DNA of 64,000 nt from Kangiella aquimarina DSM 16071 (GTDB taxonomy: Bacteria > Pseudomonadota > Gammaproteobacteria > Enterobacterales > Kangiellaceae): contig NZ_KB893650.1 of NCBI RefSeq assembly GCF_000374105.1, positions 986,862-1,050,861 of the forward strand, given 5' to 3'. The position numbers were made by a program, and so were the translations under genes. Shown here in pieces: positions 55,230 to 64,000 of the stretch (positions are counted from its first letter, which is position 1; every line of letters begins with the position of its first letter). The notes under the pieces were generated by a model. The model did no database searches and had not been told where the DNA came from. It saw nothing but the letters and a program-made list of their open reading frames with translations.

Positions 55230-56963
55230 TTACCATGTCTCATCAACATGTTGTTTATGACCACGTTCGCGATATTCCTGATACATTTTTCGACGTAGTA
55301 AACCGCCTGGATCATCTGGCAGGCGTTTCAACCATTGTTCCAGTTCCTGATCCTTTTCCTCTTCTTTAAACTGTTGCTGCAACTCTTCTTCAGTCAACTC
55401 AGGCTTTTGTTGCTGTTGCTCGCTTGGTTGTTGCTGCTGTTCGCTTGATTCATCACTTTGTGAGTTCTGATCCTGCTGCTGTTGTTCCTGCTGCTGATCA
55501 TTCTGTTCCTGTTCAGATTGGGACTTATCTTGTTGTTGGCTTTGTTGTTGCTCCTGTTGCTTCTGTTTTAACAGGTCTTCAACGATTTTTTTATTGTATA
55601 GGGCATCCAGGTGATTTGGGTTGAGTTGTAAAGCTTCTTTATAGCTCGATACTGCTCCCTCAAGTTCACCGGCCAGAGCCTGCGCATTGGCTTTATTATA
55701 TAACTTGTCAGCGGGGGAGAGCTGCTGACCATTATTAAAATTATTCTCTGCTGCTTGATAGTCGCCATTGCGATAAGCAGCTACAGCCTTCCATTCAGGA
55801 TCTTCAAATCTTTTGTAGGCTTCCTCGTATTGTTGCTCGTTTAGCAGTTTTTTGGCCTGCTGATCTTTGTTGAGGAAAAGACTTTCTAGCGGGTTGGCTT
55901 GAGCCTGAGTACTTGTAAAGCTACCAAAACTGATCACAAGCACTATCGCAAACATAGAGCGGTGCTTGAAACCAAGCAGTAAAATCGGTAGTGCTAAAAA
56001 TAATAGCCAGAAGCCAGCATCTTCCCAGCTATCTGCCATAATGTCCTGTTTTTCTAACCTTTCATCGACCGTTAGTTGCGGGCGTTGCAGTAAAAGTTCG
56101 ATGTCCTGATTACCGGCAGTCATTGGGGTCAGGGTTGCTCCGATATCATCTGCAAAATTTGCCAGTTCATTGTAATTCAGTTTAGGAATGACAATGTTCC
56201 CTTTGTTGTCTTTGACGAAGCCAGAGCCATTCGACATCGGAATGGGTGCTCCTTCGGCGGTACCGATGGCAAGAATATTGAGGTCATAGGAAGTCTTGCT
56301 CAGCAGGCTTTTTATTTGAGATAGCTCTTTTTCATCTCCTCCATCCGTAATCCAGATGATATCACCCTCACCTGCGGCACCGTTGTCCAGCAGCTCTATC
56401 GCTTTTTCTATGCCTTTGTCGGGCTTGCTGCCTACTAACGGCATCAAGTTGGTTGATAGGACTTCAACCATGTTATCGATGGTATCGGTGTCACTGGTTA
56501 AGGGGCTGAGGATGAAACCATCACCGGCATAAACCACAAAACCAGTTTGGCCATCTTTAATAGCTTTTAGGATGTCAGTTAATTTGAATTTGGCTCGGGC
56601 CAGGCGGCTCGGTTTGACATCTTGCGCATCCATTGATGAAGACAAGTCCAGGACAATCACTCGTGATGCCAAATTAGAAAATACAGGTTGTGGTAGCTTC
56701 TTCCAGCTGGGTCCTGATAGGGCAATGACTAGAAGAATCCACATGGTAAGCAATAAGTTTTTTTGCCACTTAATACTTTTACCTAATTGCGAGTTTGGCA
56801 TCATCCAGCCCAGCAGGTGCTGATCAATCAGTTTGGCCCAGCCACTGGCTTGCTGGCCTTTGGTTCTGTATAGCCACCATAATAGGATGACAGGAATCAG
56901 CAATAACCATGCCCAGGGACGGATAAAATGGAGTTGTGTTAGTTCAGGAAGAAAATCAAACAT
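55230..56963 (-). CDS. BatB-BatC fusion: VWA domain plus TPR and Gln-rich tail
   Basis: A 577-aa protein. Residues 1-82 hold two helices; the VWA domain has MIDAS DLSSS (106-110) and DGGDEKELS. A third helix near 315 (WLLFLALPILLLGF) and a fourth near 335 lead to a TPR block (about 380-465, ADKLYNKANAQALAGELEGA and LNPNHLDALYNKKIV). The tail, about 470-535, is almost pure Gln/Glu/Ser/Asp, then a charged end. In some bacteria these are separate batB and batC genes. It overlaps batA by 8 bp. Confidence 0.92.
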   Translation of the reverse strand: MFDFLPELTQLHFIRPWAWLLLIPVILLWWLYRTKGQQASGWAKLIDQHLLGWMMPNSQLGKSIKWQKNLLLTMWILLVIALSGPSWKKLPQPVFSNLASRVIVLDLSSSMDAQDVKPSRLARAKFKLTDILKAIKDGQTGFVVYAGDGFILSPLTSDTDTIDNMVEVLSTNLMPLVGSKPDKGIEKAIELLDNGAAGEGDIIWITDGGDEKELSQIKSLLSKTSYDLNILAIGTAEGAPIPMSNGSGFVKDNKGNIVIPKLNYNELANFADDIGATLTPMTAGNQDIELLLQRPQLTVDERLEKQDIMADSWEDAGFWLLFLALPILLLGFKHRSMFAIVLVISFGSFTSTQAQANPLESLFLNKDQQAKKLLNEQQYEEAYKRFEDPEWKAVAAYRNGDYQAAENNFNNGQQLSPADKLYNKANAQALAGELEGAVSSYKEALQLNPNHLDALYNKKIVEDLLKQKQQEQQQSQQQDKSQSEQEQNDQQQEQQQQDQNSQSDESSEQQQQPSEQQQQKPELTEEELQQQFKEEEKDQELEQWLKRLPDDPGGLLRRKMYQEYRERGHKQHVDETW

Positions 56964-57996
56964 GAGTTTCCTCCACTTTTGATGATGCCTGGTGAATACT
57001 GGTTGTCCTGTTGACGCGCCAGCTTACTAAGGTACGGATCAATATGGATATTAATGAAATCAATAATGCCAGTGCCAGAGGAATATAAAATAATGCCTTA
57101 ATTGGGCGGTAGCTCTGATAGTCATCCTCCACAGGCTCCAACTCATCAATAATTTTGTAGATTTGCTCCATCTCTTTAGTATCGCGTGCCCGAAAATAAC
57201 GGCCGCCAGTTTTTTCGGCTACCGCAATCAAAGTTTCCTCATCAAGTTCCAACGAGGGATTGATACGACGATTACCAAAAAAACGATTCTTAACGATCAT
57301 TTCATCAGCACCCACACCAATGGTGTAGATGGTGATTCCGGCATGTTCAGCAAGCTCTGCTGCCTGAAGGGGATTCAAAACCCCTGTGTTATTCTGTCCA
57401 TCCGTCAATAAGATGAGAACACGATTATTCGCATCGCGTTCCCGCAAACGTTTTACAGCAAGGCCTATACCATCGCCTATTGCGGTTCGTGAAGAACCGG
57501 CCAGTCCAATGGTGGTTTCATCCAGCATGATTTGTACTGTTTCCAGATCAAATGTCAGAGGGGTTTGAAGGTAGGCCTGCTCACCGAAAAGGATCAAACC
57601 AATGCGGTCACCTTTGCGACGAGCAATAAAGTCCGTCAGTAATGCTTTAACGGCTACCAGCCGATCCACTTCCTTATTATCGATGACCATATCCGGCATT
57701 TCCATTGAGCCAGAAATATCAATACTGAGCATCAGATCACGACCTGTTGCGGGTAATTCCATCGCTTCACCCACCCATTGAGGGCGTGATAGGGCGCTGA
57801 TTATTAATGTCCATAGCAGAAAAGTCAGCCAGGGGAATCGCTTGCCAGATTTTCCTTCCTGTTCCTGAATACTTCGCCAATACAAAAAGAGCGGTGCTCT
57901 TAATGCCTGCTGCTTACGCTTGCGCTCACTCAGCCACCAGATAATTAAAGGTATCGGTAATAGCAGCCAGATCCAGGGCCAGACAAATTCAAACAT
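56956..57996 (-). CDS. BatA-family VWA protein
   Basis: A 346-aa inner-membrane protein: helix WPWIWLLLPIPLIIWWL, second helix LTFLLWTLIISAL, VWA domain with MIDAS DISGSM (93-98) and LLTDGQNNTG, and a C-terminal helix ALFYIPLALALLISLISILI. Typical of BatA. Overlaps DUF4381 and BatB genes by 8 bp each, so translation is coupled. Confidence 0.93.
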   Translation of the reverse strand: MFEFVWPWIWLLLPIPLIIWWLSERKRKQQALRAPLFLYWRSIQEQEGKSGKRFPWLTFLLWTLIISALSRPQWVGEAMELPATGRDLMLSIDISGSMEMPDMVIDNKEVDRLVAVKALLTDFIARRKGDRIGLILFGEQAYLQTPLTFDLETVQIMLDETTIGLAGSSRTAIGDGIGLAVKRLRERDANNRVLILLTDGQNNTGVLNPLQAAELAEHAGITIYTIGVGADEMIVKNRFFGNRRINPSLELDEETLIAVAEKTGGRYFRARDTKEMEQIYKIIDELEPVEDDYQSYRPIKALFYIPLALALLISLISILIRTLVSWRVNRTTSIHQASSKVEETHV

Positions 57997-58531
57997 TTGC
58001 TGCTCCTTCCTGTCCGGTATTTGATGGCGATTCAGTAAAAGCAGGCAGTTGTTTGATGTTCGGCAATTGTTCTAGCCACAAAGCTGCTTCATTTAGAAAT
58101 TGTTGTTGATGTGATGAGTCAATGCTGTCCGGATTACGGTAGATGCCTTCTTCAAGCAGCTGCAAACTTTGTTGACTCCAGATGTTACTGCCGGTCTGAT
58201 AAAGCAGAATAACCCAATGTTTGTTGTCCATTACCGCAACTTGAGATTTTGGGAAGTAACAGAGGCTGGCGCGGCGCATAATGTGATGCGTTTGCATCAG
58301 CCAGTCTTTATCAGCATTGCGTTTAACTTGATCCAGTTCAATCAAGGCGTAGCGAGCAAAGCGTTGGCGTCTTTTGCTGACAATTGCTTTTGCGATGAGT
58401 AACACAATAACAGTTATAATAATTGCAATGACGATCCACCAACCAATTGCCAGTGGCCACCAGCTGACTCCTTCGGGAAGATGGATGTCGCGTAACTGTT
58501 CGAGTAATTGTGCTTGTTGTGGATTGGCCAT
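57989..58531 (-). CDS. DUF4381 membrane protein of the Bat operon
   Basis: A 180-aa protein starting LRDIHLPEGVSWWPLAIGWWI, the DUF4381 signature; one helix (WIVIAIIITVIVLLIAKAIV) followed by a cytoplasmic helical domain. Function unknown; always found in MoxR-DUF58-VWA operons. Confidence 0.92.
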   Translation of the reverse strand: MANPQQAQLLEQLRDIHLPEGVSWWPLAIGWWIVIAIIITVIVLLIAKAIVSKRRQRFARYALIELDQVKRNADKDWLMQTHHIMRRASLCYFPKSQVAVMDNKHWVILLYQTGSNIWSQQSLQLLEEGIYRNPDSIDSSHQQQFLNEAALWLEQLPNIKQLPAFTESPSNTGQEGAANV

Positions 58532-58533
58532 GA

Positions 58534-59526
58534 CTATCTCGACAGAGTTTTCTTGACGGGAGTTGAGCGGTTGCGATAAGGATTAATCGCGAAATCGCTC
58601 AGCTCCTGTGCCGTGCTGTATTCAACAAAACTACACTGAGCTTCCTGAAAGAACTGTTGCGTTTTAACCAGTTTTTCATGGAACATTTCTTGGTAACGAT
58701 TTTTAAAGCCGGGCCTTGCTGAATTCAAAGCTATAGTTTTATCACCATCCGTAACCATAAATTCACCCGCTACCGGAATCGACTGTTCCAGTGGATCGGT
58801 CATCATGATCGCATGGATATCGTTATGCTGAGCAAGGTGTATTAAATCCTGCTTACAGGCGTCTGATAAATTACTAAAGTCGCTGAAAATATAAATGAGA
58901 CTTCCGCCTTTTACTAAATGTCGCAAACGAGATAAGGCATCACGGAGTGAGCTGCTGTTTATGGTAAACGGATCCTGTTCTCTATATACAGACTGGAGAC
59001 GATTGTTATGCAGCTCCAGCATGTGCTGAAGTAGGCGTAAACCGTTCTGACGGCGATTGGACGGCTTTAATTCCACGTGTTCGGTTGCAGTGCTCAACAG
59101 TGCGCCGACTCGGTTACCTGAATTATGAGCCGTCCAGAAAACTCTGGCAGCCTGCAAACAGGCGAGGGTAGACTTAAATCGCTTTGTCGAGCCAAAGAAC
59201 ATGGAGTCCTGCAAATCCAGCAATAAGAAGACGGGTCTTTCACGTTCTTCCTGAAAAATTTTGGTATGCACGTCACCGGTACGAGCGGTCACTTTCCAGT
59301 CGATAGTGCGGATATCATCGCCGGGCTGATATTGTCTTACCTCTGAAAATTCCATGCCGCGACCCTTGTATGGCGACAGATGTCCGCCAACCAGGTGAGC
59401 TTTTGATTTTTTGTTGGGCAATGGAATGCTGTCGCGTGCCCAGTATTGACAGGCGATCAGCTGCTCTAGACTCAACTCAATAGAGTTTGAGCCTGCGTGC
59501 TGTGAGGTAATGGTTTTTTGTGTCAT
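58534..59526 (-). CDS. DUF58-domain protein
   Basis: A 330-aa soluble VWA-related protein. Signature GRGMEFSEVRQYQPGDDIRTIDW, followed by KIFQEERERPVFLLLDLQDSM, a VWA-like strand in which the MIDAS reads DLQDS. It is the partner of the MoxR ATPase encoded just upstream, 14 bp away. Confidence 0.93.
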   Translation of the reverse strand: MTQKTITSQHAGSNSIELSLEQLIACQYWARDSIPLPNKKSKAHLVGGHLSPYKGRGMEFSEVRQYQPGDDIRTIDWKVTARTGDVHTKIFQEERERPVFLLLDLQDSMFFGSTKRFKSTLACLQAARVFWTAHNSGNRVGALLSTATEHVELKPSNRRQNGLRLLQHMLELHNNRLQSVYREQDPFTINSSSLRDALSRLRHLVKGGSLIYIFSDFSNLSDACKQDLIHLAQHNDIHAIMMTDPLEQSIPVAGEFMVTDGDKTIALNSARPGFKNRYQEMFHEKLVKTQQFFQEAQCSFVEYSTAQELSDFAINPYRNRSTPVKKTLSR

Positions 59527-59540
59527 TAATGATTCAGCAA

Positions 59541-60500
59541 TTATGGTGTTGGAACTTGCTTAATTAACTCATCAATAATGGCATCCGCAGTTACGCCTTC
59601 AGCTTCTGCCTGATAGCTTAAGATGATGCGGTGGCGCAAGATGTCGAATAGTACCGTTTGCACATCACCTGGCGTAACGTAATCACGGTTGTTCAGCCAT
59701 GCGTTGGCGCGAGCACAACGATCCAGAGCAATGGTGGCACGGGGGCTGGCACCATATTCAATATAACTGGATACAGAGCCACCAAGCTTTTCTGGCTGAC
59801 GGGTGCTGATAATCAACTGTACAAGATACTGCTCAATTTCAGGAGCCATGTAGGTCGACAACACTTCTTTTCGTGCATTGAACAAATCCTGCTGACTTAA
59901 TGGATTGGCGGGTGTGGACTCACCGGTTAAGGCTTCCTGGCGATTAAGTGCCAAAATGTCGGCTTCGGCCTCAGCTTCCGGGTAATCAACGATAACCTGC
60001 ATCAGGAAACGATCCAGCTGGGCCTCAGGAAGCGGGTAGGTTCCTTCCTGTTCAATCGGGTTTTGAGTCGCCATTACCAGGAACAGCTGAGGCAATGGGA
60101 AACTGTGACTGCCAACTGTGATTTGGCGCTCTGCCATTGCTTCTAATAAAGCTGACTGGACTTTAGCTGGTGCTCGATTAATCTCATCCGCAAGAACCAT
60201 GTTATGGAACAGCGGGCCCTTTTGAAAGTGGAAGCTGCCATCTTGCGGGCGGTAGATTTCGGTTCCCGTTAGATCCGCCGGTAGTAAGTCCGGGGTAAAC
60301 TGGATACGGTGAAAATTGCCTTCAACGGCAGTGGACAGTTCTTTAATGGCGCGAGTTTTTGCAAGACCTGGCGCCCCTTCAACTAGCAAATGACCATCTG
60401 CCAGCAGGGCAATCAGCATTTTGTGTACTAAATCATGCTGACCAATTATTCGTGACTTAAGGAATTGTTCTAATTCAATAAATTGTTGTTTGATACTCAT
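59541..60500 (-). CDS. MoxR-family AAA+ ATPase
   Basis: A 319-aa ATPase, first gene of the Bat operon. Walker A VEGAPGLAKT, Walker B LADEINRAP, sensor 1 ATQNPIEQEGTYPLPEAQ, and arginine-finger region EAQLDRFLM. ATG 60500 begins MSIKQQFIEL; a start 19 codons earlier lacks support. MoxR proteins act as chaperones that load metal or assemble complexes through VWA partners. It is divergent from fadI, with 248 bp between. Confidence 0.95.
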   Translation of the reverse strand: MSIKQQFIELEQFLKSRIIGQHDLVHKMLIALLADGHLLVEGAPGLAKTRAIKELSTAVEGNFHRIQFTPDLLPADLTGTEIYRPQDGSFHFQKGPLFHNMVLADEINRAPAKVQSALLEAMAERQITVGSHSFPLPQLFLVMATQNPIEQEGTYPLPEAQLDRFLMQVIVDYPEAEAEADILALNRQEALTGESTPANPLSQQDLFNARKEVLSTYMAPEIEQYLVQLIISTRQPEKLGGSVSSYIEYGASPRATIALDRCARANAWLNNRDYVTPGDVQTVLFDILRHRIILSYQAEAEGVTADAIIDELIKQVPTP

Positions 60501-60664
60501 ATAATGGGGTATCCAATTGTGGTAATGCTTTGTAAGCCGAACTGATGAATAGTTCAATGTATTAAAAAAGCTCCCTGAGTTGTATCAAAAATCACTTTAA
60601 AAATGCAACTAATTGTTTCTTAGGGACAAACTACCAGGATGAAACAGAAGAGTAACTCATGCCA

Positions 60665-60682
60665 TTCAAACGTTCGTTTGAA
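60665..60682. promoter_or_regulatory. Palindrome resembling a PsrA operator before fadIJ
   Basis: TTCAAACG-TT-CGTTTGAA, an 8-bp perfect inverted repeat containing CAAAC-N4-GTTTG, which fits the published PsrA pattern G/C-AAAC-N(2-4)-GTTT-G/C. It overlaps the -35 of the predicted fadIJ promoter. A TetR-type fatty-acid repressor is therefore likely (inferred). Confidence 0.75.
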
Positions 60683-60705
60683 AACTTGAGTCGTTCAGGT
60701 ACAAT
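60678..60705 (+). promoter_or_regulatory. Predicted fadIJ promoter
   Basis: TTGAAA (60678-60683), 16-bp spacer, TACAAT (60700-60705), 43 bp before the fadI start. Both hexamers match consensus at 5 of 6. Confidence 0.7.
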
Positions 60706-60748
60706 CGAAGGAATAATCATATAAAAGACTCTTGATCAGGAGAACGGC

Positions 60749-62068
60749 ATGAGTGAAACAGCAGCAGGAAAACGGGCGCGGGCAAAACAGGACCGTGTAG
60801 CTATCGTTTCTGGCTTGAGAACCCCGTTTGCTAAACAGGCTACCCATTTCAGAGGCATCAATGCTATTGAACTGGGTAAGATGGTGGTTAATGAGCTGAT
60901 GGTTCGCAGCGAGCTTGACCCTAAATTGATAGAACGCGTTATTTTTGGCCAGGTAGTCATTCTGCCCGAGGCGCCCAATATTGCTCGTGAGATCGTTTTG
61001 GGAACACCTATGAATGTTCACACTGATGCCTATTCAGTATCAAGGGCATGCGCTACCAGTTTTCAGACCGTTGCTAGCCTTGCAGACTCAATCAGCTTAG
61101 GTGATGTTTCGATTGGTATCGCCGGTGGTGCTGACTCTTCATCAGTTGTTCCGATAGGTGTGAGCCGCAAATTGCAGCTGGCATTGGTAGATTTGCAAAA
61201 AGCCAAAACCGTGGGTCAAAAACTTTCCATCATCAAAGGCCTGCGTTTCAAAGATCTGTTGCCGGTTCCTCCTGCCATTAAAGAATATTCTACCGGTATG
61301 ACGATGGGCGAGAACGCCGAGCAAATGGCACGTGATCGTGGTATCACCAGAGAAGAGCAGGACGCATTGGCTCATCGCTCACATACCCTGGCAGCACAAG
61401 CCTGGGAAGAAGGCAAACTGGATGATGAAGTGATGACCGCTTATGCTGAACCTTATACAAAGGAGCCGTTACATCGCGATAACATTGTTCGGTTTGATTC
61501 CACCCTGGAAGGTTATGCCAAGTTACGCCCTGCCTTTGATCGAAAATATGGCACATTAACTGCAGCTAACTCTACTCCTTTGAGTGATGGTGCTTCGGCA
61601 GTGCTGATGATGAAAGAATCACAAGCAAAAGCACTAGGCTATGAACCGCAGGGCTACATCAAGAGTTATGCTTTTGCAGCGATAGAGGCGACCCATGACA
61701 TGCTAATGGGTCCGTCCTATGCAACACCGATGGCACTTAAAAAAGCCAAAATGCAGCTTAAGGATTTAGACTTGATTGATATGCACGAAGCCTTTGCCGC
61801 GCAGACTATTTCCAATATTCAGGCTTTTGGTTCCACAGAGTTCGCAAAAGAAAAGCTCGGTCAGCGCACCAAGATTGGTGATATTGATATGGATAAGTTC
61901 AATGTGCTGGGCGGCTCGCTGGCTTATGGCCATCCGTTTGCCGCAACAGGTACACGTATGATTACGCAAACATTGAGAGAACTGAAACGCCGTGGCGGAG
62001 GGGTCGGTTTGACGACTGCTTGTGCCGCTGGTGGTCTTGGTGCAGCAATGATCCTGGAGGTTGAATAA
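60749..62068 (+). CDS. fadI: 3-ketoacyl-CoA thiolase FadI
   Basis: A 439-aa thiolase, beta subunit of the fatty-acid oxidation complex, which releases acetyl-CoA. Catalytic Cys101 in [32 protein letters not shown] with the active His, and [10 protein letters not shown] with the second Cys. The insertion around 200-230 and the length match FadI, not FadA. Overlaps fadJ by one base. Confidence 0.95.
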   Translation: MSETAAGKRARAKQDRVAIVSGLRTPFAKQATHFRGINAIELGKMVVNELMVRSELDPKLIERVIFGQVVILPEAPNIAREIVLGTPMNVHTDAYSVSRACATSFQTVASLADSISLGDVSIGIAGGADSSSVVPIGVSRKLQLALVDLQKAKTVGQKLSIIKGLRFKDLLPVPPAIKEYSTGMTMGENAEQMARDRGITREEQDALAHRSHTLAAQAWEEGKLDDEVMTAYAEPYTKEPLHRDNIVRFDSTLEGYAKLRPAFDRKYGTLTAANSTPLSDGASAVLMMKESQAKALGYEPQGYIKSYAFAAIEATHDMLMGPSYATPMALKKAKMQLKDLDLIDMHEAFAAQTISNIQAFGSTEFAKEKLGQRTKIGDIDMDKFNVLGGSLAYGHPFAATGTRMITQTLRELKRRGGGVGLTTACAAGGLGAAMILEVE

Positions 62069-64000
62069 TGTGTGAGTCAATTTTTGAACTGAACATGCAA
62101 GATGATGGCATTGCCGTCATTACAATCGATCTACCAGGCGAAGCTCAGAATGTTTTGAAGCCTGAGTTCGGTGAGCAGGTTGGAGAGATTCTTGAGAAGC
62201 TGTCCGATGATATCAGTGTAAAAGGTGTCATCATTCGCAGTGGAAAAGCTGGTAGTTTTATTGCCGGAGCTGATATCACAGTCCTTAATAGTGTTGATAC
62301 AGCTGAAGAGGCTGAAGAGATCGCGAAAACGGGTCAGAGACTATTTACCCAATTAGAAAAGTTCAAGGTGCCGATTGTGGCAGCGATTGATGGTGCCTGT
62401 CTGGGTGGTGGCCTCGAGCTTGCTCTTGCTTGTCATGGCCGTATTGCAAGTGATAGCTCCAAAACCAAACTGGGGCTACCGGAAGTTCAGCTAGGATTGT
62501 TGCCAGGAAGCGGCGGCACTCAGCGCTTACCGAGACTTGTGGGTATTCCATCAGCTTTAGATATGATGCTTACGGGTAAGCAGCTTTTCCCTAAGCAGGC
62601 AAAGAAATTGGGGCTGGTTGATGAGATTGTGCCAGCTGCAAATTTAATGAAGGCAGCCACCAAGCGACTTCATGATTTACGCAAAGACCGCTCCATGAAA
62701 AAGCCGTGGACTTATTATCTTTCTCTGGCCGGTATTAAAGAGTTATTACTGGAGGCTAATCCTCTAGGTCGAAACCTGGTGTTCAATCAGGCTCGTAAAA
62801 CCGTGGATAGTAAAACTAAGGGCAATTATCCGGCGCCTCATAAAATTATTGAGTGTGTTGAGAAGGGATATAGCCAGGGATTTGATGCGGGTTTGGCTGT
62901 TGAAGCAAAGAACTTTGGTCAGTTGGTGGTGACACCTGAAGCAAAAGCGCTGATCAGTATTTTCTTTGCAACCACTGAGCTTAAGAAGGACAAGGGCGTT
63001 GAAGCTGATGTTGAAGCCGCTAAGGTCGATAAAGTTGGCGTATTAGGCGGCGGTTTAATGGGGTCGGGAATCGCCTATGTTTCCGTAGACAAAGCTGGCA
63101 AGCAGGTACGTGTTAAGGACGTCAGTTCAAAAGGCATAAATGGTGCCCTTAACTACAGCTGGAAAATCATCAGCAAGAAAATGAAGCGTCGTATTATTTC
63201 ACCCAGCGATGCTCGAAATACCATGTCATACCTGACTGGTTCGACGGATTACAAAGGCTTTAAAGATTGCGATATGATCATTGAGGCAGTATTTGAAGAT
63301 TTAGAACTGAAGCATCAGATGGTTAAAGATGTTGAGGATAACTGTGCTGAGAAAACGATCTTTGCCACCAATACTTCCTCTATCCCAATCAGTAAAATCG
63401 CTGAGGGTGCCAAGCGTCCTGAGCAGGTGGTGGGACTGCATTATTTTTCACCTGTAGAGAAAATGCCGTTGCTTGAAATCATTAAGACAGAAAAGACCGC
63501 AGACTGGGTTATTGCAACCTGCGTTGCTTTAGGCAAACAGCAGGGCAAGACGCCAATAGTGGTTAATGACGGTGCTGGTTTCTATGTTAATCGAATTTTA
63601 GCGCCTTATGTGAATGAAGCTGGTATTCTTCTGAGCGAAGGCGTCGCTATTGAAACTCTCGATAAAGCGATGGTGAAAGCTGGATTCCCAGTAGGCCCAA
63701 TAACCTTGCTGGATGAAGTTGGCATTGATGTGGCGACCAAAGTCGCTCCGATTCTGCAGGATGCCTTTGGTGACCGCATGGAAACTCCAAAAGCCTTCAG
63801 CAAATTGCTTGATGACGATCGCAAAGGCCGTAAGAACAATCGTGGCTTCTACCAATATCCAGCCAAAGGCAAAAAGAAACAGGTGGACGAATCCGTTTAC
63901 CAAGTACTTGGAGTGGAACCAGGTAAAGAAGTGAGTTCAGCTGAAATAGCCGAACGAGGAATGTTGTTAATGGCCAATGAAGCAGCCCGTTGTCTGGATG
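62068..64000 (+). CDS. fadJ: Fatty-acid oxidation complex alpha subunit FadJ (3' partial)
   Basis: Open to the window end, at least 644 codons of a protein normally ~710 aa. The N-terminal crotonase domain has DGACLGGGLELALACHGRIA and PEVQLGLLPGSGGTQRLPR (the two catalytic Glu lie in these). The 3-hydroxyacyl-CoA dehydrogenase domain starts VGVLGGGLMGSGIAYV, with FATNTSSIPI and GLHYFSPVEKMPLLEII (catalytic His). The frame begins at ATG 62068 in TAATG, sharing one base with the fadI stop. Together FadI and FadJ carry out the last three steps of beta-oxidation. Confidence 0.96.
   Translation, partial: MCESIFELNMQDDGIAVITIDLPGEAQNVLKPEFGEQVGEILEKLSDDISVKGVIIRSGKAGSFIAGADITVLNSVDTAEEAEEIAKTGQRLFTQLEKFKVPIVAAIDGACLGGGLELALACHGRIASDSSKTKLGLPEVQLGLLPGSGGTQRLPRLVGIPSALDMMLTGKQLFPKQAKKLGLVDEIVPAANLMKAATKRLHDLRKDRSMKKPWTYYLSLAGIKELLLEANPLGRNLVFNQARKTVDSKTKGNYPAPHKIIECVEKGYSQGFDAGLAVEAKNFGQLVVTPEAKALISIFFATTELKKDKGVEADVEAAKVDKVGVLGGGLMGSGIAYVSVDKAGKQVRVKDVSSKGINGALNYSWKIISKKMKRRIISPSDARNTMSYLTGSTDYKGFKDCDMIIEAVFEDLELKHQMVKDVEDNCAEKTIFATNTSSIPISKIAEGAKRPEQVVGLHYFSPVEKMPLLEIIKTEKTADWVIATCVALGKQQGKTPIVVNDGAGFYVNRILAPYVNEAGILLSEGVAIETLDKAMVKAGFPVGPITLLDEVGIDVATKVAPILQDAFGDRMETPKAFSKLLDDDRKGRKNNRGFYQYPAKGKKKQVDESVYQVLGVEPGKEVSSAEIAERGMLLMANEAARCLD

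Noticed and set aside
55370-55565. Glutamine codon tract as a tandem-repeat mobile feature
   Set aside because: It is coding low-complexity sequence in the BatB-BatC linker with mixed CAG/CAA/GAA codons, not an independent element.

Overview
The window looks like the chromosome of a marine, aerobic or denitrifying gammaproteobacterium. The gene set and order (parE-parC, a serB/fimX neighbourhood as in Pseudomonas, the large NAD-glutamate dehydrogenase, epmB-efp-epmA, fadIJ and a Bat operon) fit Kangiella or a close relative. This genus call is inference from gene content, not from a database search. No rRNA, tRNA or CRISPR array was seen.

Layout. 1-2696: a denitrification cluster of nirK (5' end cut by the window edge; copper nitrite reductase fused to cytochrome c), a NirV-like SUMF1 protein and a SCO copper chaperone. 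2968-9420: an AT-rich 6.4-kb integrative element inserted at the 3' end of the tmRNA gene ssrA (9402-9749, minus strand). It is bounded by a 20-bp direct repeat and carries a tyrosine integrase, a serine recombinase with an inverted-repeat site at its promoter, a possible HUH-type nuclease, a small unknown protein, and a two-gene module of an EcoRI-family adenine methyltransferase translationally coupled to a DUF262-HNH nuclease. That module is the best candidate here for a little-described defence system. The original ssrA terminator is stranded on the far side of the element, and the element supplies a replacement.

9886-12960: a PP2C phosphatase / FHA protein / membrane Ser-Thr kinase operon. 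13073-21136: housekeeping genes (LysM lipoprotein, smpB, ratA, rnfH, waaA, tolC, PCMT-family methyltransferase, nudF, yqiB, cpdA), many with TTG starts. 21286-25443: parE and parC (topoisomerase IV). 25518-31616: an AhpA/YtjB-family membrane protein apparently starting at ATT, serB, a degenerate FimX-like c-di-GMP protein and a PilZ-like protein. 31744-34889: the EF-P beta-lysylation set. 34897-39816, continuing to 40026: a small unknown, nudC, a YeiH-type transporter, and a GntR(YtrA)-ABC operon with a visible operator. 40381-47159: a DUF1302 / DUF1329 / YCF48-like / MMPL export group. 47313-52151: NAD-glutamate dehydrogenase. 52334-53364: a small unknown and an SDR dehydrogenase. 53473-60500: the MoxR-DUF58-DUF4381-BatA-BatB/C-BatD operon on the minus strand. 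60665-64000: fadI and fadJ (3' end cut by the window edge) behind a palindrome resembling a PsrA operator.

Functional links: ssrA and smpB (trans-translation) lie 4.5 kb apart; EpmA and EpmB modify Lys34 of the EF-P encoded between them; FadI and FadJ form the beta-oxidation complex; and the kinase, FHA and phosphatase proteins form one phosphorylation switch.
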